Shown piece by piece: positions 12,110 through 24,345 of a DNA stretch of 64,000 nt (positions are counted from its first letter, which is position 1; every line of letters starts with the position of its first letter). This stretch comes from Ampelocalamus luodianensis (taxonomy: Eukaryota; Streptophyta; Magnoliopsida; Poales; Poaceae), in the NCBI GenBank assembly GCA_036346255.1, contig CM070617.1, forward strand, positions 26,773,080 to 26,837,079, given 5' to 3'. Made by a program: the position numbers and the translations under genes. The notes under the pieces are model-generated. The model was not told the origin of the DNA. It worked only from the letters and a program-made list of their open reading frames with translations, and did no database searches.

Positions 12110-13293
12110 GAGCCGCTTCGGTCTCCAAACCACCACCACCACCACCACCCACCCCCCTCTCGTACTCATAAGTGGTGGGCCGTCGGGTGAGATGGTTTCT
12201 GTTCCTCAAGTGGGCTAAGGTCCAATGTTTTTAGAAACACTAGTTAATGTAATAGTTTATTAATTAAAGTAAATATAATATATTTTAATTCGTCAAATCG
12301 TGTGGAGCAGAGCAGAAGAGCAGGAGCGGAGATGAGGAAGTGAGGTCCATCTAGATCCGACCGATGGAAGCGACGATAAGGGAGGGGGCGGAGGCGCGCG
12401 TGGAGCAGAGCAGAAGAGCGGGGGTGGAGGCGAGGGCGCAAAGGAGGAGGAAGCGCAGACAGCGTCGCGGTGATCTTGAGAGAGAGTAGGAGTGCACGAT
12501 ACGAGAAGATAATTTGTTGATAATGTGGCCCACATGTCAATAGAGAGAGACGGAGGTGAAAGGATGTGAATGACGGACGATCACTAACTCCAATTTTTAA
12601 GTAGTAGATATGGATTAGATTCGAACTTGACTCATATAAACCTATTCTTGCAGTCCTCCATGACTGTTTGAGTTGTTCGTGTTAGAAAATAATGTAAACA
12701 CCGTAGTAATCATTTCATACAGTCAAAAATCGTTATTATACAGCCTTTCTTAGGCTTAGTGATCAAGAGTTTTCCAGGCCAGACTAAATTCAGCCTTAAT
12801 TAGTGTCTTCAGATCGAGTGCCCCGGTTCAGTTTGCGGTAGCTGTGTAACGACGACAAGCATTGGTGATGAGCATGTCGGTTGCATGCTTCATGAGAATT
12901 TAGACAGGTGATCCGTGCGATGTTCTCAATCTCACCCTCTGGGAAAGAAAGGCTTTCGTTGAATTTGCACCTCGTTGATTAATTTCATCACTGATCTTTA
13001 CCTGGATGAGCTAGCTCGTTACGTACCAGGCCCAACCTGGTCATCTCCGGTACTCGATTCATTTTAACTTCAAATTACTGCGGTAAGTGCATGACAAACT
13101 ACACGTTATATATCCCTCTTTGAGATGTCGCGTAGCATTGGCATTAATTAGTGAGAAGATGCTGAGTAGCTTTCAAATGCGTCTGATTATCGCATAAACT
13201 TACCATTAGATTAACCAAACCTGGCTAGCACACATGTAAAAATCTCGATGGACCTGAATTGACAATTTGACCAGGAGAGAATCAATCGTCCAA
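12110..13293. other. intergenic interval between ARP and LTP1
   Basis: No coding region recognised. 12120-12150 is a CCA-rich microsatellite. 12300-12430 has a direct repeat of GTGGAGCAGAGCAGAAGAGC about 100 bp apart in GC-rich sequence flanked by AT-rich DNA, possibly an unidentified small repeat. 12600-13290 shows nothing I can name. Confidence 0.4.
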
Positions 13294-13737
13294 TTACAGA
13301 GGGGGAATGGTGTAGCCTGCAAAACAATTAATCCAAAAACAAACACACATATCAGAGTCAATTCAGAACCCCACACATACATCTTGCATTTGTTATAAAA
13401 AAAAAAACTCACTTCCACACTTGGAGCCAGGCTGGAATGGCCTCTTGCAGTAGTCGGCGACGTACACCACTTTCTCCATGCTTATAATTTCCTCGATACC
13501 CTTGTCGACCTTGGAGCACAGGCACGGCACATCCACCTGTTTGAACGTGTCGCAGCATGCCTGCGACGGCTGAAACTTTGGATTTGCCGGGGGCAACACA
13601 TACAATACGCACCGCGGGATAAGTGAAAATAGGTCACCGTCGCAGCTGGCCTTGGTGCCTATAGTGGTCGACGCCGCATTGGCTGTCACAACCACTGTGA
13701 AGGTGAGGACCAAGAACAAACCAAGGAGTTTTGCCAT
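13294..13737 (-). CDS. 8-cysteine (LTP/prolamin-superfamily) secreted protein, LTP1
   Basis: Two exons: 13737-13413 and 13316-13294, giving 115 residues. The ATG at 13737-13735 opens a signal peptide (MAKLLGLFLVLTFTVVVTA). The mature part has eight cysteines in the C-C-CC-CxC-C-C order of the hydrophobic-seed/non-specific lipid-transfer fold: CC is in SQACCDTF, and CxC is in VPCLCSK. The small second exon adds YTIPPL and a stop; donor GTGAGT and acceptor TTGCAG are intact. Such proteins are secreted and may bind lipids or inhibit hydrolases; the exact role here is unknown. Two decayed paralogues lie at 40.25-40.51 kb and 54.37-54.84 kb on the same strand. This is the only intact member. Confidence 0.85.
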
Positions 13738-13837
13738 GGTTGTTGCTAGTCTATATCTACTTGAGAAGGCTTCCTGTGTTAGATGATAACACAGGAATTG
13801 TGTGGTTTTGGTGCGAGTGTTTTGATTGGGATGGCTG

Positions 13838-13850
13838 AATTTATATAGAA
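13838..13850 (-). promoter_or_regulatory. TATA box of LTP1
   Basis: TTCTATATAAATT on the minus strand, about 100 bp upstream of the start codon. The paralogue at 40.5 kb keeps an equivalent TATA at a similar distance. Confidence 0.6.
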
Positions 13851-13859
13851 TTGTTGGAG

Positions 13860-14510
13860 GTGCAAACAATTTATAGGAGAAGCAGATATACAATAAGTTG
13901 GATATATATATACAACAAATGTATATTAATTAGAAAGATTGAGGTATCTTTCAGCGTATTGGTCATTTATTTTGTGAATTAATATTTTCAGTGTAATATC
14001 TTCCTGAAAACTAATGTGGATAACGATGAAGCTATAATTATCGTATCAAATGTATATTTATTAATAAATGTTGTATCTTCTGGATATAGACTTAATTAGC
14101 TCATTTATCAGGACCAATAGTTTGCCTAAAATCCAAGGAGAGTAATGTTATAACCATGGGAGATAATAGAGTTAGCTGTGACTTATGAGGTGCAGGATTG
14201 CAGTGGTTGTCCAGCAAGTTATAAATGGCCATCACATTTTAGATAGGGGATTGGATCATATACCCTCCCATAATGACATGGCCATCAATGACATGTTAAA
14301 TAGAGAGGTATATGATCAAATTTTCCTTTTAAATATGTGAACACAAAAATAGATATTTTTAGGTGCATCTCTGGAGAAACTAAAATGTTTGTGAGTAGGT
14401 AGTTTTTAAAGTAGTTCTACGTCTTAACATTTCTCTTGGTGTCCGTGTGTAATTAAAATTTCATTTTTATTGACGAGTCTGCTATACATACGATGACTCA
14501 TTTACTGAAC
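13860..14510. other. LTP1 upstream/intergenic AT-rich DNA
   Basis: Parts of 13880-14000 resemble sequence upstream of the other two paralogues (40.79-40.88 kb and 55.57-55.70 kb: CATCAAATGTATATTTATTA-type words and AGAAAGATTGAG). It is therefore ancestral promoter-proximal sequence shared by the duplicated genes. No gene seen. Confidence 0.5.
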
Positions 14511-15916
14511 CCCATATGACAAACTCCTTAAGGAGCTAAGGCCTAGTCATATCCGGTTGTCACCCACACGCAGGGTTTTGGAATTTGTTTTCATTTTTTC
14601 ATCACCCACCAAATCACTAAAATTCAGGAGAATTTTGGCGAAACGTCAAATTTGAATTTTAAATTTCATAATTTAGGAAAACAAAGTCCTCAATCGCTAC
14701 AGCATGTGCCTAGCTAGTCTAGTGGCAAGTTTGTTCGCCTACCAAGCGGTTTGTGGGTTTGATCCCACATGGTGTAGGTTTTGTCTTTAACATTTTGATG
14801 CCTATGGGTCCACGTGTCACTGGAATAAATTTTGAAAAATGTGATTCGAACAATAGACTTAAGGCATGCGTGGGAAGGACTAGCCGCTAGGCTTGCCACA
14901 TTTTTGCGATTGGTTTATCGCTTCCCATACTTTTAACCCGCTAAAATTCAAACAAAAACAAAAACAAATTTGATCGGTATTCGGGACCCATGAAAGAACC
15001 AAATTTCTAGTGAAATTTGAAACCCCGCCCACACGCAAAGACATGAAAAAGTGCACTCCACCCTCGACCTCCAAATCGATAAATCCAAGACCAAATCTAA
15101 GTCCGCGAACTCGGATAGTCAAATGAGAATTGGAGTTATAGGATCCCAAATCTGTGTGTGTGGCGTGTGAAGATATAGTTTAACAGCTTGGTGTGTTCCT
15201 TTGATGAGACCGAATCGATAGATCTAGCCAATTCGAGCCTTTACGTAGCGTGTGGCGTGTGAAGATGTAGTTTAATAGTTGGTGTGATCCTTTGACAAAC
15301 CCGAATATGACAGATCTAGCCTATTTCTTTTTGAAATTTGGTCAAGGGCTCTAGCACCGATCAAGAAGGAGACATGTACCTAGGCTAATCCTAGTATCCG
15401 AACTTGAATAGACGACATCACCTCTTTACCAATCACCCATGGGCTGGTTCCTAGCCAATTCGAGCCTAACTTGACTTTCATTGACATGTTAAACTAGTAC
15501 CGGTCATCTCACCTAAATCAACTAACCAAGCAGTACCAAAAGGATGACATTGGTCTATGACTTTTTAAATGCACTTGGACTTCTTACTAACTTGGTCATG
15601 GGCGATGCTCAAGTTCACCTCTAAAATTTGAGAGGTAATTTGCTCAGTAGTACCACAAAGATTACATAAATTGGGAAATAACATTAACGTATCAGTGGTA
15701 TGTGGCCTCAAGCCCCGCATGTCATTCTCATATTGAATGTTATTTTCCAATATATACATCTTAGTAATGTTATTAAGCAAATTTTCCCAAAATTAAAACA
15801 TACAAAAACATTATGTTCACTATACAAAAGTACAAATGGTTGGTCTGATGATCATATCTCCCAATAATCAAAAGTAGAAAAACAAACTTTAATTCTGGAC
15901 AAGGCTCATGTACGAA
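14511..15916. repeat. tandem duplication copy S1 (empty-site copy)
   Basis: About 1.4 kb repeated in tandem starting again at 15917 (CCCATATGACAAACTCCTTA at both starts). S1 is uninterrupted. It holds the unoccupied CTA target of the CACTA element at 14719-14721, and at 15621-15660 the sequence into which the large MULE is inserted in S2. It therefore serves as the reference for both insertions. No protein-coding gene recognised. Confidence 0.85.
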
Positions 15917-16689
15917 CCCATATGACAAACTCCTTAAGCGAGGTAAGGCCTAGTCGTATCCGGTTGTCACCCACACGCAGGGTTTTGGAATTCGTTTTCA
16001 TCACCCACCGAAATCACTAAAATTCAGGAGAATTTTGAGCGAAACGTCAAATTTGAATTTTAAATTTCATAGTTTAGGAAAACAAAGTCCTCAATCGCTA
16101 CAGCATGTGCCTAGCTAGTCTACACTACAACATGAACACCCCTTTAACAACGCATATATGCGTTGGTAGAAGTCCAAATAAATGTTGTTAGGGTCTAAAC
16201 CAACGCATTTAGTATGCGTTGTCATTGAGGCCGTTGCTAAGGTCTGTGACAACATATATACAAGCGTTGGTAATATGTAAATAAAAGTGTTGTAAGGTTG
16301 CAACACATATTTTGACATAGTGGCAACACATATATGCGTTGGCATTAGATACTAGCAAATCGCTTCCAGGATTGTTTACAATGCATCTAATTATTGCAAA
16401 AGGTGTCATTTTCATGTCTAGGCTGGGCTTATCAATTAGGGCCCACGAGGTTAAACAAAATACACAAATCAAAGTGTATAACAAAAAAATTTCATTGACA
16501 TCAACAAAAAATTGTTTCATTACAAAGAATTTCCAACTGGCTTCACAAGTTTAGACTCGAGGCATGCACAGTTGGTATCATCATGATCTAATAACATAAT
16601 ACGCCCTAAAATATCAATGGAGTAGTCTTCAATCTCCACCTCTGCTCACCGGCAGAGCTACGCTTCAGCTTCACGTTCTAGCCATCCAC

Positions 16690-17977
16690 AATATCGTCAT
16701 AGTCCTCCTGGTAATAGATGGAATCGAAAATAAGAAACGCTCAAAAGGAGAAGCACAAAGCAGGCTTCAGGGCTGCCATTTTCACAGGTGAAATAATTGA
16801 AGTGCTTTGTTGTATCACCTAGGTGAAGTCTGATAAGAAAGCATCTTTGTCCTTTTCAACTTCAGCTAGCTCCCTTTACATACCAAATGATAGTGATTAT
16901 ATTAGTCTCGCAGGAATTGCATTTGTCCAAGCATTGTACATTGTACAAGAAAAGAGTTAGGAAGTACAGAACAACGAAAGTAATTCAGAGAGGGAAATAA
17001 CCTGGTCAGTGCGGTCTTTGGTGATGACATCGTGAAAACCAGCATTCTCAAGCATCTGGGTTGTTGGATAAGCAGAAGTTAGAATAGTTCGCCGTTTGGA
17101 CTAAATATACTAAAGCAACTAGATGGACCAGTATTAGTATGAAAATGAAAACTATACAAGCAAACCTTTCCATAAGCCTTCACTTCATGGAGGTCATAAC
17201 CTCTCTGCTTGATGTATGCAGCAAATTCTTCTGATGGTTTCCCAGGACTCCTATAGTAATCACTGATTAGGACTTTGCCCCCAGGTTTTAGCCATTTGAA
17301 GAAGCTTGTGAACAATGCAGGTTTATCCTGTAAAAGCAAGTGTAGGTACTTGTTAAAACAATGGTTACTCAGATTATCAACTATTTTGTCATGCTTCCAA
17401 CTTGGAGTACAACTCTCAGTCTGTTCGATACGTAAGAAACAATTAGGAGCTACACAACATATCATTCAATGATCTAACTATGCTGCTGGCTAACATTTAG
17501 ATAATGGTTTGGTCGTGTAAAGGAGTAAGGACCTTATAAAGAACAATAGTAAATTTTAGGCGATGAAACATACTTGTACGTGAAGGATAGTGTCACGGCT
17601 GTAGATGACATCAAATGTATTCTGGGTATTCCTTTGTGGTGTAGTCAGCAACTTCAAACTCAACCAAGCACTTGAGTCTAATGGCACGTTCAATTGCAAA
17701 TGAAATCATGTTAATGGAAAGATCGATACCAAGAACATGGACATCATCGTTTCTAGCCATATAAAAATCGCCTCCTCCAATTCCACATCCAACATCAAGC
17801 ACTTTCTGACGAGGTTTAAGATCCAGCATATCCACAAATTCCTTTGTGGTCTCTGTTTATGAGAGAAGAATGTTTAGTGATATATGGTTGTAGTAAAATA
17901 TTGAAAATGTAACAATGAGGCAAGGACATTGGTCAACTCACCAAGTCCACCAGTGCTAACAAAACCCTCTCCAAAGA
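16690..17977 (-). pseudogene. phosphoethanolamine N-methyltransferase fragment captured by CACTA
   Basis: PEAMT uses S-adenosylmethionine to methylate phosphoethanolamine for phosphocholine synthesis. Minus-strand exons of the C-terminal methyltransferase domain: about 17977-17942 (FGEGFVSTGGL), 17852-17574 (DVGCGIGGGDFYMA SAM-binding motif I; GIDLSINMISFA), 17327-17166 (KPALFTSFFKWLKPGGKVLI; FAAYIKQRGYDLHEVKAYGK), 17055-17002 (MLENAGFHDVI), then remnants of ELAEVEKDKDAF near 16860 and RSSAGEQRW near 16650. Introns are retained, so capture was from genomic DNA, not mRNA. A small deletion near 17630 shifts the frame before FDVIYSRDTI, and in-frame stops follow. There is no N-terminal methyltransferase domain. 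Confidence 0.9.
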
Positions 17978-18636
17978 AAAAAAAACAATGATCACTGACA
18001 CCGAACTATGTATCACCATATCTGGTCACTGGTCAGTGCAGGATTGGATATCAAATAAGGCACTTAAATTGATAAATACTGACATGGAACCCATTGATCG
18101 CAAAGCCAGTCAACTCATCAATGAAGAAGACCCTAAATGTGAAAGAAATCAATGTTAGATATTCATAAAATGAGTTGACAAAAATAACTAACAACTGATT
18201 AGTTTGTTCCTACTGGATCAGAATAGCTAATCACGGTGATTATATACAACGATGAAAGACTGATGGCATAATTAAGTCCAAAGTTTCCACAGATCTACTT
18301 AATTAAACAACAACAATTACCAGAAGAGGCTGCCACTACCCTAGAGATGGTGGAGGAGGCGGTCTGGTGGCCATGGAGGAGGTGGTCAGTGAAAGTTTTG
18401 GTACCAGTCGTCGCTGCAACGACACACCACATCTATTGTATCCTTTCACCAAATCGTGATGTGGGTTGTGGGGAGATACCATAGGAGAATTGGAAGACCG
18501 ACAGCAAGCAACACAAAAAAAAACGAATCAAGTCAGATCTTGAAAACCAAAATAAAAGAAAGTGGAATAGGGGAGGGGGGAGTCGAGCAGCAAGGCACCG
18601 GGCAAGCGATCGGTGCATAGGGGCGAGGGTGCGGGC

Positions 18637-18786
18637 GAGCAACAGAGGGAGCAGGGTCCGGCGAGCACGGGCAGGTCGGGCCAGGGGACCAACGAAGGGA
18701 GGCGGCCCTCGGAGCAACAGAGGGAGCAGGGTCCGGCGAGCATGGGCCGGGTCGGGCTAGGGGCCCAACGAAGGGAGGCGGTGCTC
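18637..18786. repeat. 75-bp tandem repeat, two copies, inside the CACTA element
   Basis: Units start with GAGCAACAGAGGGAGCAGGG at 18637 and 18712. They lie in a GC-rich segment (18530-19070) with long open frames on both strands. The source of this segment is unknown; a captured gene fragment is possible. Confidence 0.75.
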
Positions 18787-20040
18787 CGCAGCCGAGCCAC
18801 AGGGGCGAGTCGGAGGTGGAGGCGAGAGGCGGCGGCGCCATGGGGCCGGGCCAAGCCGAGGGAGCAAGCCGGAGGGGAAGGCGCGTCGGGGAGAGGACGC
18901 GAGGGCAGCAGGGAGCAGGCGGTGGCCGGGGGCAAACGAGGCCGGCGGTGGCGTGGCGGCCGTGAAGCAAGGGGAGGAGGCGCCTTGGAGATCCATTCGG
19001 CTGAAAAAGCTCTAGAGAAACGAACGAAAAGGGGAATAGGAAAGGGCCGCCGCCACAACCGAGGAGCACCGGACTAGGGTTCAGTTAAATGAGATATTAG
19101 GGAGGAAGTTAAGGGGGTGGGGGTGGGAGTGGGTTCATCTTTTTCCTCCCTCTTGACTTAGATGTGGGAGAGGTGGAACACAGCCTATAAGCCCATTTGC
19201 AACGGTTGTTAGTTCCGTTGTTAGCTATGCGTTGGTAAAGAGGTGTTTCTGTTGTAGTGCTAGTGGCAAGTTTGTTCGCCTACCTGAAGCATGCTTGCCA
19301 CGTTTTTTGTGATGGGTTGATCATCGCTTCCTATACTTTTTAACCCGCTAAAATTCAAACAAAAACAAAATTGATCGGTATTCGGGACCCACCAAAAGAA
19401 CCGAATTTCGGCGAAATTTGAAACCTGCCCACACGCAAAAGACATGAAAAAATGCACTCCACCCCTCAACCTCCAAATCGATAAATCCAGGACCAAATCC
19501 AAGTCCGGCGAACTCAGATAGTAAAATGAGAATTGGAGTTATAGGATCCCAAATCTCTGTGCGTGTGGCGTGTGAAGATATAGTTTAACAGTTGGTGTGT
19601 TCCTTTGACAGACCCGAATCTGATAGATCTAGACAATTCGAGCCTTTCTGTGTGCGTGTGGCGTGTGAAGATGTAGTTTAATAGTTGGTGTGATCCTTTG
19701 ACAAACCCGAATATGACAGATCTAGCCTATTTCTTTTTTGAAATTTGGTCAAGGGCTCTAGCTTGATCAAGAAGGAGACATGTACCTAGGCTAATCCTAG
19801 TATCTGAACTTGAATAGACGACATCACCTCTTTACCAATCACCCATGGGCTGGTTCCTAGCCAATTCGAGCCTAACTTGACTTTCATTGACATGTTAAAC
19901 TAGTACCGGTCATCTCACCTAAGTCAACTAACCAAGCAGTACCAAAAGGACAGACATTGGTCTATGACTTTTTTAAATGCACTTGGACTTCTTACTAGCT
20001 TGGTCATGGGCGATGCTCAAGTTCACCTCTAAAATTTGGA

Positions 20041-20770
20041 ATTTTTTGCATTTCTGGCCCTGTAGCTCGATTGAATTTCAAATTTAGCCATTGTTCATTG
20101 TAATTTGCAAATGTGACCTCTGTACAGTAGCGGTACCGCGGAAACCGAGAGCGGCAACCACCTGCCCCCGGCCCCGAGCGCGGCAGCGCGACAGCTAGCC
20201 ACGTCACACGCGGGCGCGCGTCCACCCTGCGCCCGCCCTTGTTTTTTTTTTTTTTCCAATTTTTTTTAGATGTAGAAAAATTTCTAACCGCGTTTTTTTC
20301 TAAAAAAAATATTTGCTACAATGGCCGGCGCGCTCACCCCGCGTCCGCCACTGTAGCAATTTTTCTGTTTTTTAAAGAAATCTATTTTTGGTAAATTTTT
20401 TTTTTAAATAACCCCATTTTTTTTAAAAAAAATTGCTACAGTGGCCGGCGCGTGCCCACCCGCGTTAGCCACTGTAGCAATTTTTTTGTTTTTTTTTTAA
20501 AAAATCATTTATGCATATTTTTTGTAAGAATTTTTAAATATAGTAAATAGGGTCCAAAAATTATAATTTTTTTTGTGAAACCTTCCGACACAGTGTAATT
20601 GTTTGTGTAATATTTTTAAAATTTTATCCATTATGAATTTTTCTCAAAAATTCATTTAAGTATATTGTAAATAGGGTTTCATGATTCCATATGACTTGGA
20701 ATGTATAGAAAAAACGCTGCATTGCAACTCTATTGGAGATGTCGATATACAATATGACAACACATATAAC
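20041..20770. repeat. left terminal inverted repeat of the MULE
   Basis: Begins with TTTGCATTTCTGGCC. It contains alternating AT-rich tracts and GC-rich blocks of the CTACAGTGGCCGGCGCG / CCACTGTAGCAA type. It matches the right terminus in reverse (33310-33889 plus 39598-39692). Confidence 0.85.
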
Positions 20771-20880
20771 AACCAAAATACGCTACATTGCAACTCCATT
20801 GGAGATGTTTGAAGGAAGAAAGAAGAATTGTCACTCTCGTACAACATCTCAGCGGTAATCCAATATCATCACTGCATTGG

Positions 20881-21113
20881 ATGATATTCTTTAATACTGT
20901 ATTGTACCACAGGCTAGATAAACTTGTACATGAACCAACTGAGGGAAATACGTGACATACAGATCATATAACGATATACCGTAACCCCCGATTCGTGTGC
21001 GTTTCGAAGGCTACGGTACATCGTTATATGATCTGCACGCCACACATTTCCCTATTTGGTTCATGTACAAGCCTATCCAGCCTGTGGTGCGATGCAGTAT
21101 TAAAGAATAGCAT
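20881..21113. repeat. ~107-bp perfect-type hairpin inside the MULE
   Basis: The left arm (20883-20988) and the right arm (21010-21113) are near-complementary, sharing GCAGATCATATAACGAT / ATCGTTATATGATCTGCA and TGTACATGAACCAA with its complement. A loop of roughly 25-30 nt contains CCCCGATTCGTGTGCG. It could be a foldback MITE, or yield a long hairpin RNA if transcribed. Confidence 0.8.
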
Positions 21114-21567
21114 CCACATTAGGGTTTCATGACTCAAGGTCCTCCTCCTCGACGTCCTCCTCAACGTCCACCCCGATAATACTCTCCTCGAGGTCCTCTG
21201 GGTCATCACTAAGCCACCAACGTGACGTGGCGACCGGGTGGCGCTGCAGTGGTGGGACCGGTGGGCACGGGGTGGGCGCGCGCCCGCACGGTAGCGCTAG
21301 CGTGGGGTGGCCGCGCGCCCGCGTTGCTATTTTTGCAAATACGATTTCCACATGGTCAGAAGTGCAAATATGGTTTGCAAACTGGCCGTATCCGCCAAAA
21401 ACTCGCTGCATGCACCGAGCGCAGCGTTTAGCTCCCCCTCGGCTCGCGCGCCAACTTTCCACCGAAAGCAAAAAATTGCTGCATGTGTTTTTGTTTTTTG
21501 TCTCTTTAAATCACATCGAAGTCACATCGCTTCACATCAGGTCATTCACTGTCTGTTTTGCGCTACG

Positions 21568-21576
21568 TATATAAAC
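21568..21576 (+). promoter_or_regulatory. TATA box of the PMD gene
   Basis: TATATAAAC about 160 bp upstream of the ATG at 21733, the right distance for a transcription start near 21600. Confidence 0.5.
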
Positions 21577-21732
21577 GAACGCGCACGGCTGAATCGTTAT
21601 AAGCCGCAGCGCGCGTTCTGACGTTCTGATTAGATTAGGTAATTACGTATTTAAATTTTTTCTTATTGCAATTTTTAGCGTTAAGTACGTACTTAAAATT
21701 CGCTAACTATTAGTTGTTCTCTATTTGCAACA

Positions 21733-22105
21733 ATGGCACATACTATACCACCCCTACTTGAGGAGGCATGGGACGCTCAGCATCGCTGTCACGCTTGGAT
21801 CGGTGGCAATGGACCGCCAACTATGGTGACACGGGGACCGAGGGAGACCTGGCCATTGGACGAGATGCGTTCGAGGCCGTCAATGCGGGTGATTGCGTTC
21901 ACTCGCATGCTGAACATAGGGCTGAACCTCCTGATTGATGCCTGCCTTCTTTCCGCCCTGGTTGATCGTTGGCGGCCGGAGACCCACACGTTCCACTTCC
22001 GGTGGGGGGAGATGACCGTGACACTACAAGACGTCAGCTTCATTACCGGGCTGCCGTTGCGAGGTCGTGCAGTTGTTCCCCCTCCGAGATCGGTGGACTG
22101 GAATT
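21733..22105 (+). pseudogene. plant mobile domain (MAIN/MAIL-like) gene, 3'-truncated
   Basis: The ATG at 21733 opens about 123 residues typical of the N-terminus of the plant mobile domain. Motifs seen are WPLDEMRSRPSMRVIAF, HTFHFRWGEMTVTLQDVSFI and TGLPLRGRAV. Cellular PMD proteins (MAIN, MAIL1) work in gene silencing and genome stability. Related domains are common in Mutator-like elements, where their role is unclear. Just after PPPRSVDW the sequence runs into the truncated, inverted Sirevirus at about 22105, so the rest of the domain is lost. It converges on the transposase gene on the other side of that insertion. Confidence 0.85.
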
Positions 22106-22703
22106 TAGTGACTCAACTAAAGATACATTATTAATGGAAAGGTCATTTGAAATGGCAATTTTACCTAAACCAATTACCTTTCGTTTGCTATTATCACCGA
22201 ATGTGATATTGTCACTTCCTTTTACATTCTCGAATGTGGTGAACATTTTCCTATCACCGGTCATGTGTTGAGTGCATCCACAATCAAGCACCCAATGTTT
22301 TCCACCGGTCTTGTAGTTCACCTACAAAATAAGAATCAAGTTCTTTTACGTATGCAAATTTGTTTGGATCCTTGGAGGTTAGTGACCAAGGTTTTAGGCA
22401 CTCAAATAGCATTCTTTTTAGCGCCTAAAATTGAAGTGCCAACAAATTTTGCTATGACTTTACCATCCTTAGTTTTCTTAAGCATATAGTATGAATCAAA
22501 AATATTTATGGATGGGTTCTTACCAATAGAACAAGTTTGTTGCACATGTCCTATTTCCCAGGTACTTGTAGCAATATTTATCATTTTGCTTAACAAACCT
22601 TGTGGGTTTGTTTACCGGTTTATTTACTTTCTTGGGCACATACCCAAGTCCTTCCTTGTTGAATGAGCATCTTTGATCACTCAATAACTTATCAAGAGTT
22701 GAT

Positions 22704-24272
22704 TTACCCTTTGAAGCATCTTTCTAAGCTCTTGCTTAGCTTCGTTACTTGTTCTTTTAATTCATGATTTTCAACAATGAGTAACAGATCACAAGTATTA
22801 GCCAAGTTTGTAATTGAATCATCATTTGAGCAACATGACATGGATAGTAAATCATCACATGATGTAGAAATGCTAGACATGGATATAGTATTTGAAGCAA
22901 TTTCTACTCTAGGCATCTCATTTATCAAATCACAAGTAATTCCAACATGTGAATTAGATTTTTCAATATGTTTTAGGAGAAGAGAATCATGAGTTTCCTT
23001 TAGCTCCTCATAAGAGTCTTTTAGAGAGATATACTCTTTCTTCAAGACTTTGAATTTTGATTTCTCTTTTCCAATATATTCATTTAAATCTTCAACCATA
23101 TCTATTAATTCATCATATGTAGGAGCATTATCATCAATGGATTTTACCTTATCTCCTTTTGCCATGAGGCATGTAGGAGACGAGAAGAGTGATGGAGCTT
23201 CCTTGATGGCGATGCTGACAAGTACTCTTTTCTTGGAAGATTCTTCATTACTTGAATCGGAGTCGGAATCCGAATAATCATCATCGGAGTCCCATTCTCC
23301 AATATGGGCTTCATTCTTGCCATCTTTGTGAAGCTTCTTGAAGAGCTTCTTCTTGCCATTGAATTCTTTCTTCTTTGATGATTTTCCCTTATCATCCTTC
23401 TTGTTGGGGCAATTAGAAATAATATGCCCCTTCTCATCACACCCATAGCAACAAATATTACTATAGCGCTTGTTATCGTTTGAGGATTGTCCTTTCTTGT
23501 ACTTGTTGAAGTTAAAGCTTCGATTTGGACGTCTTCTCATGAATTTCCTTATTTTCCTCACAAGAAGAGCGTATTCTTCATCGGAGTCTTCTTCTTCATC
23601 CTCATCATCACTTGATTCCGCTTTTACCTCGAAAGCGGTATTTTTCTTCTTTGAGGAAGATGACTCCAAGAACTCTTCCTTGTCCTTCTTGTATAGCTCG
23701 TTTGTGATGAGATTTCCCAAAAGTCCGGTTGGTGTCATTCTTGGCAACTCGGGAGAGTTGAGGAATAATGTCACCAACGTCTCATATTTATCCGGGAGGG
23801 CCCTAAGCATCTTGTGCACAATATCAACATCAAGAAGGTTAGTACCAAGGCCTTTGAGTTCATTCACAATGTTGTTGAGTCTTGAATACATCTCGGTGAT
23901 GTTTTCATTTGGCAACATTATGAATGTTTCATATTTAATCCGAAGTCTATGCAATTTGGCTTCTTTGACCGTGGATGTCCCTTCATGAATTTCGGAGAGG
24001 GTAGTCCAAATGGCATGAGCGATTTCTAAATTGCTCACCCTATTGAACTCATCCGCGTTCAAAGCCCCAAAGAGAGCATTCATAGCTTGAGCATCTAAAT
24101 GAGTATTACGTTCTTCTTGAACCGTGGGGTTTGTTGGATCAAGAGGCATAACGTAACCCTCATTCACGATTTTCCATATGTTCGAACTCATGGCCTTTAA
24201 GAAAATGGATATTCTAATTTTCCAATAAGAATAATTTGAACCATCAAACAAATGAGCCTTTCCTATAGGCAC
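22704..24272 (-). pseudogene. Sirevirus gag
   Basis: An open frame of about 520 codons. It has the copia gag start (HLFDGSNYSYWKIRI), the capsid region (EAKLHRLRIKYETF; MLRALPDKYETLVT), an acidic serine-rich linker, a CCHC zinc knuckle (CYGCDEKGHIISNC) and a long charged coiled-coil-like tail (EKSKFKVLKKEYISLKDSYE), a Sirevirus hallmark. The frame ends in KSLERCFKG. A second knuckle and protease follow after frame breaks to about 22105. Confidence 0.9.
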
Positions 24273-24345
24273 TCTCTCACTAGCTATCCTTTCTCTCTTA
24301 GACGGTAAAGTCTAACAAACTGAAAGACCAAGCTTTGATACCACT

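Larger units (their letters stand above)
16123..19259. mobile_element. non-autonomous CACTA element with captured PEAMT exons
   Basis: 3,137 bp, starting CACTACAACA and ending TGTTGTAGTG, with a 3-bp CTA target duplication at 16120-16122 and 19260-19262. The duplicated host copy at 14719-14721 shows the unoccupied CTA site. Subterminal sequences carry repeated motifs in both orientations such as AACGCATATATGCGTT and GCGTTGGTA, typical of En/Spm transposase binding regions. No transposase is present. The interior carries PEAMT exons with introns (minus strand) and a GC-rich segment at 18530-19070, so it is a transduplicating element that depends on a transposase supplied in trans. Confidence 0.93.

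Noticed and set aside
18528..19077. Overlapping long open frames on both strands in the CACTA interior
   Set aside because: GC-rich sequence with a 75-bp repeat; low-complexity composition and no domain. A captured fragment is possible but no gene call is supported.
20240..20520. Repeated CTACAGTGGCC / CCACTGTAGCAA blocks as candidate microRNA precursors
   Set aside because: They are palindromic parts of the MULE terminal repeat, found in both termini; no precursor-like single hairpin with conserved mature sequence is evident.
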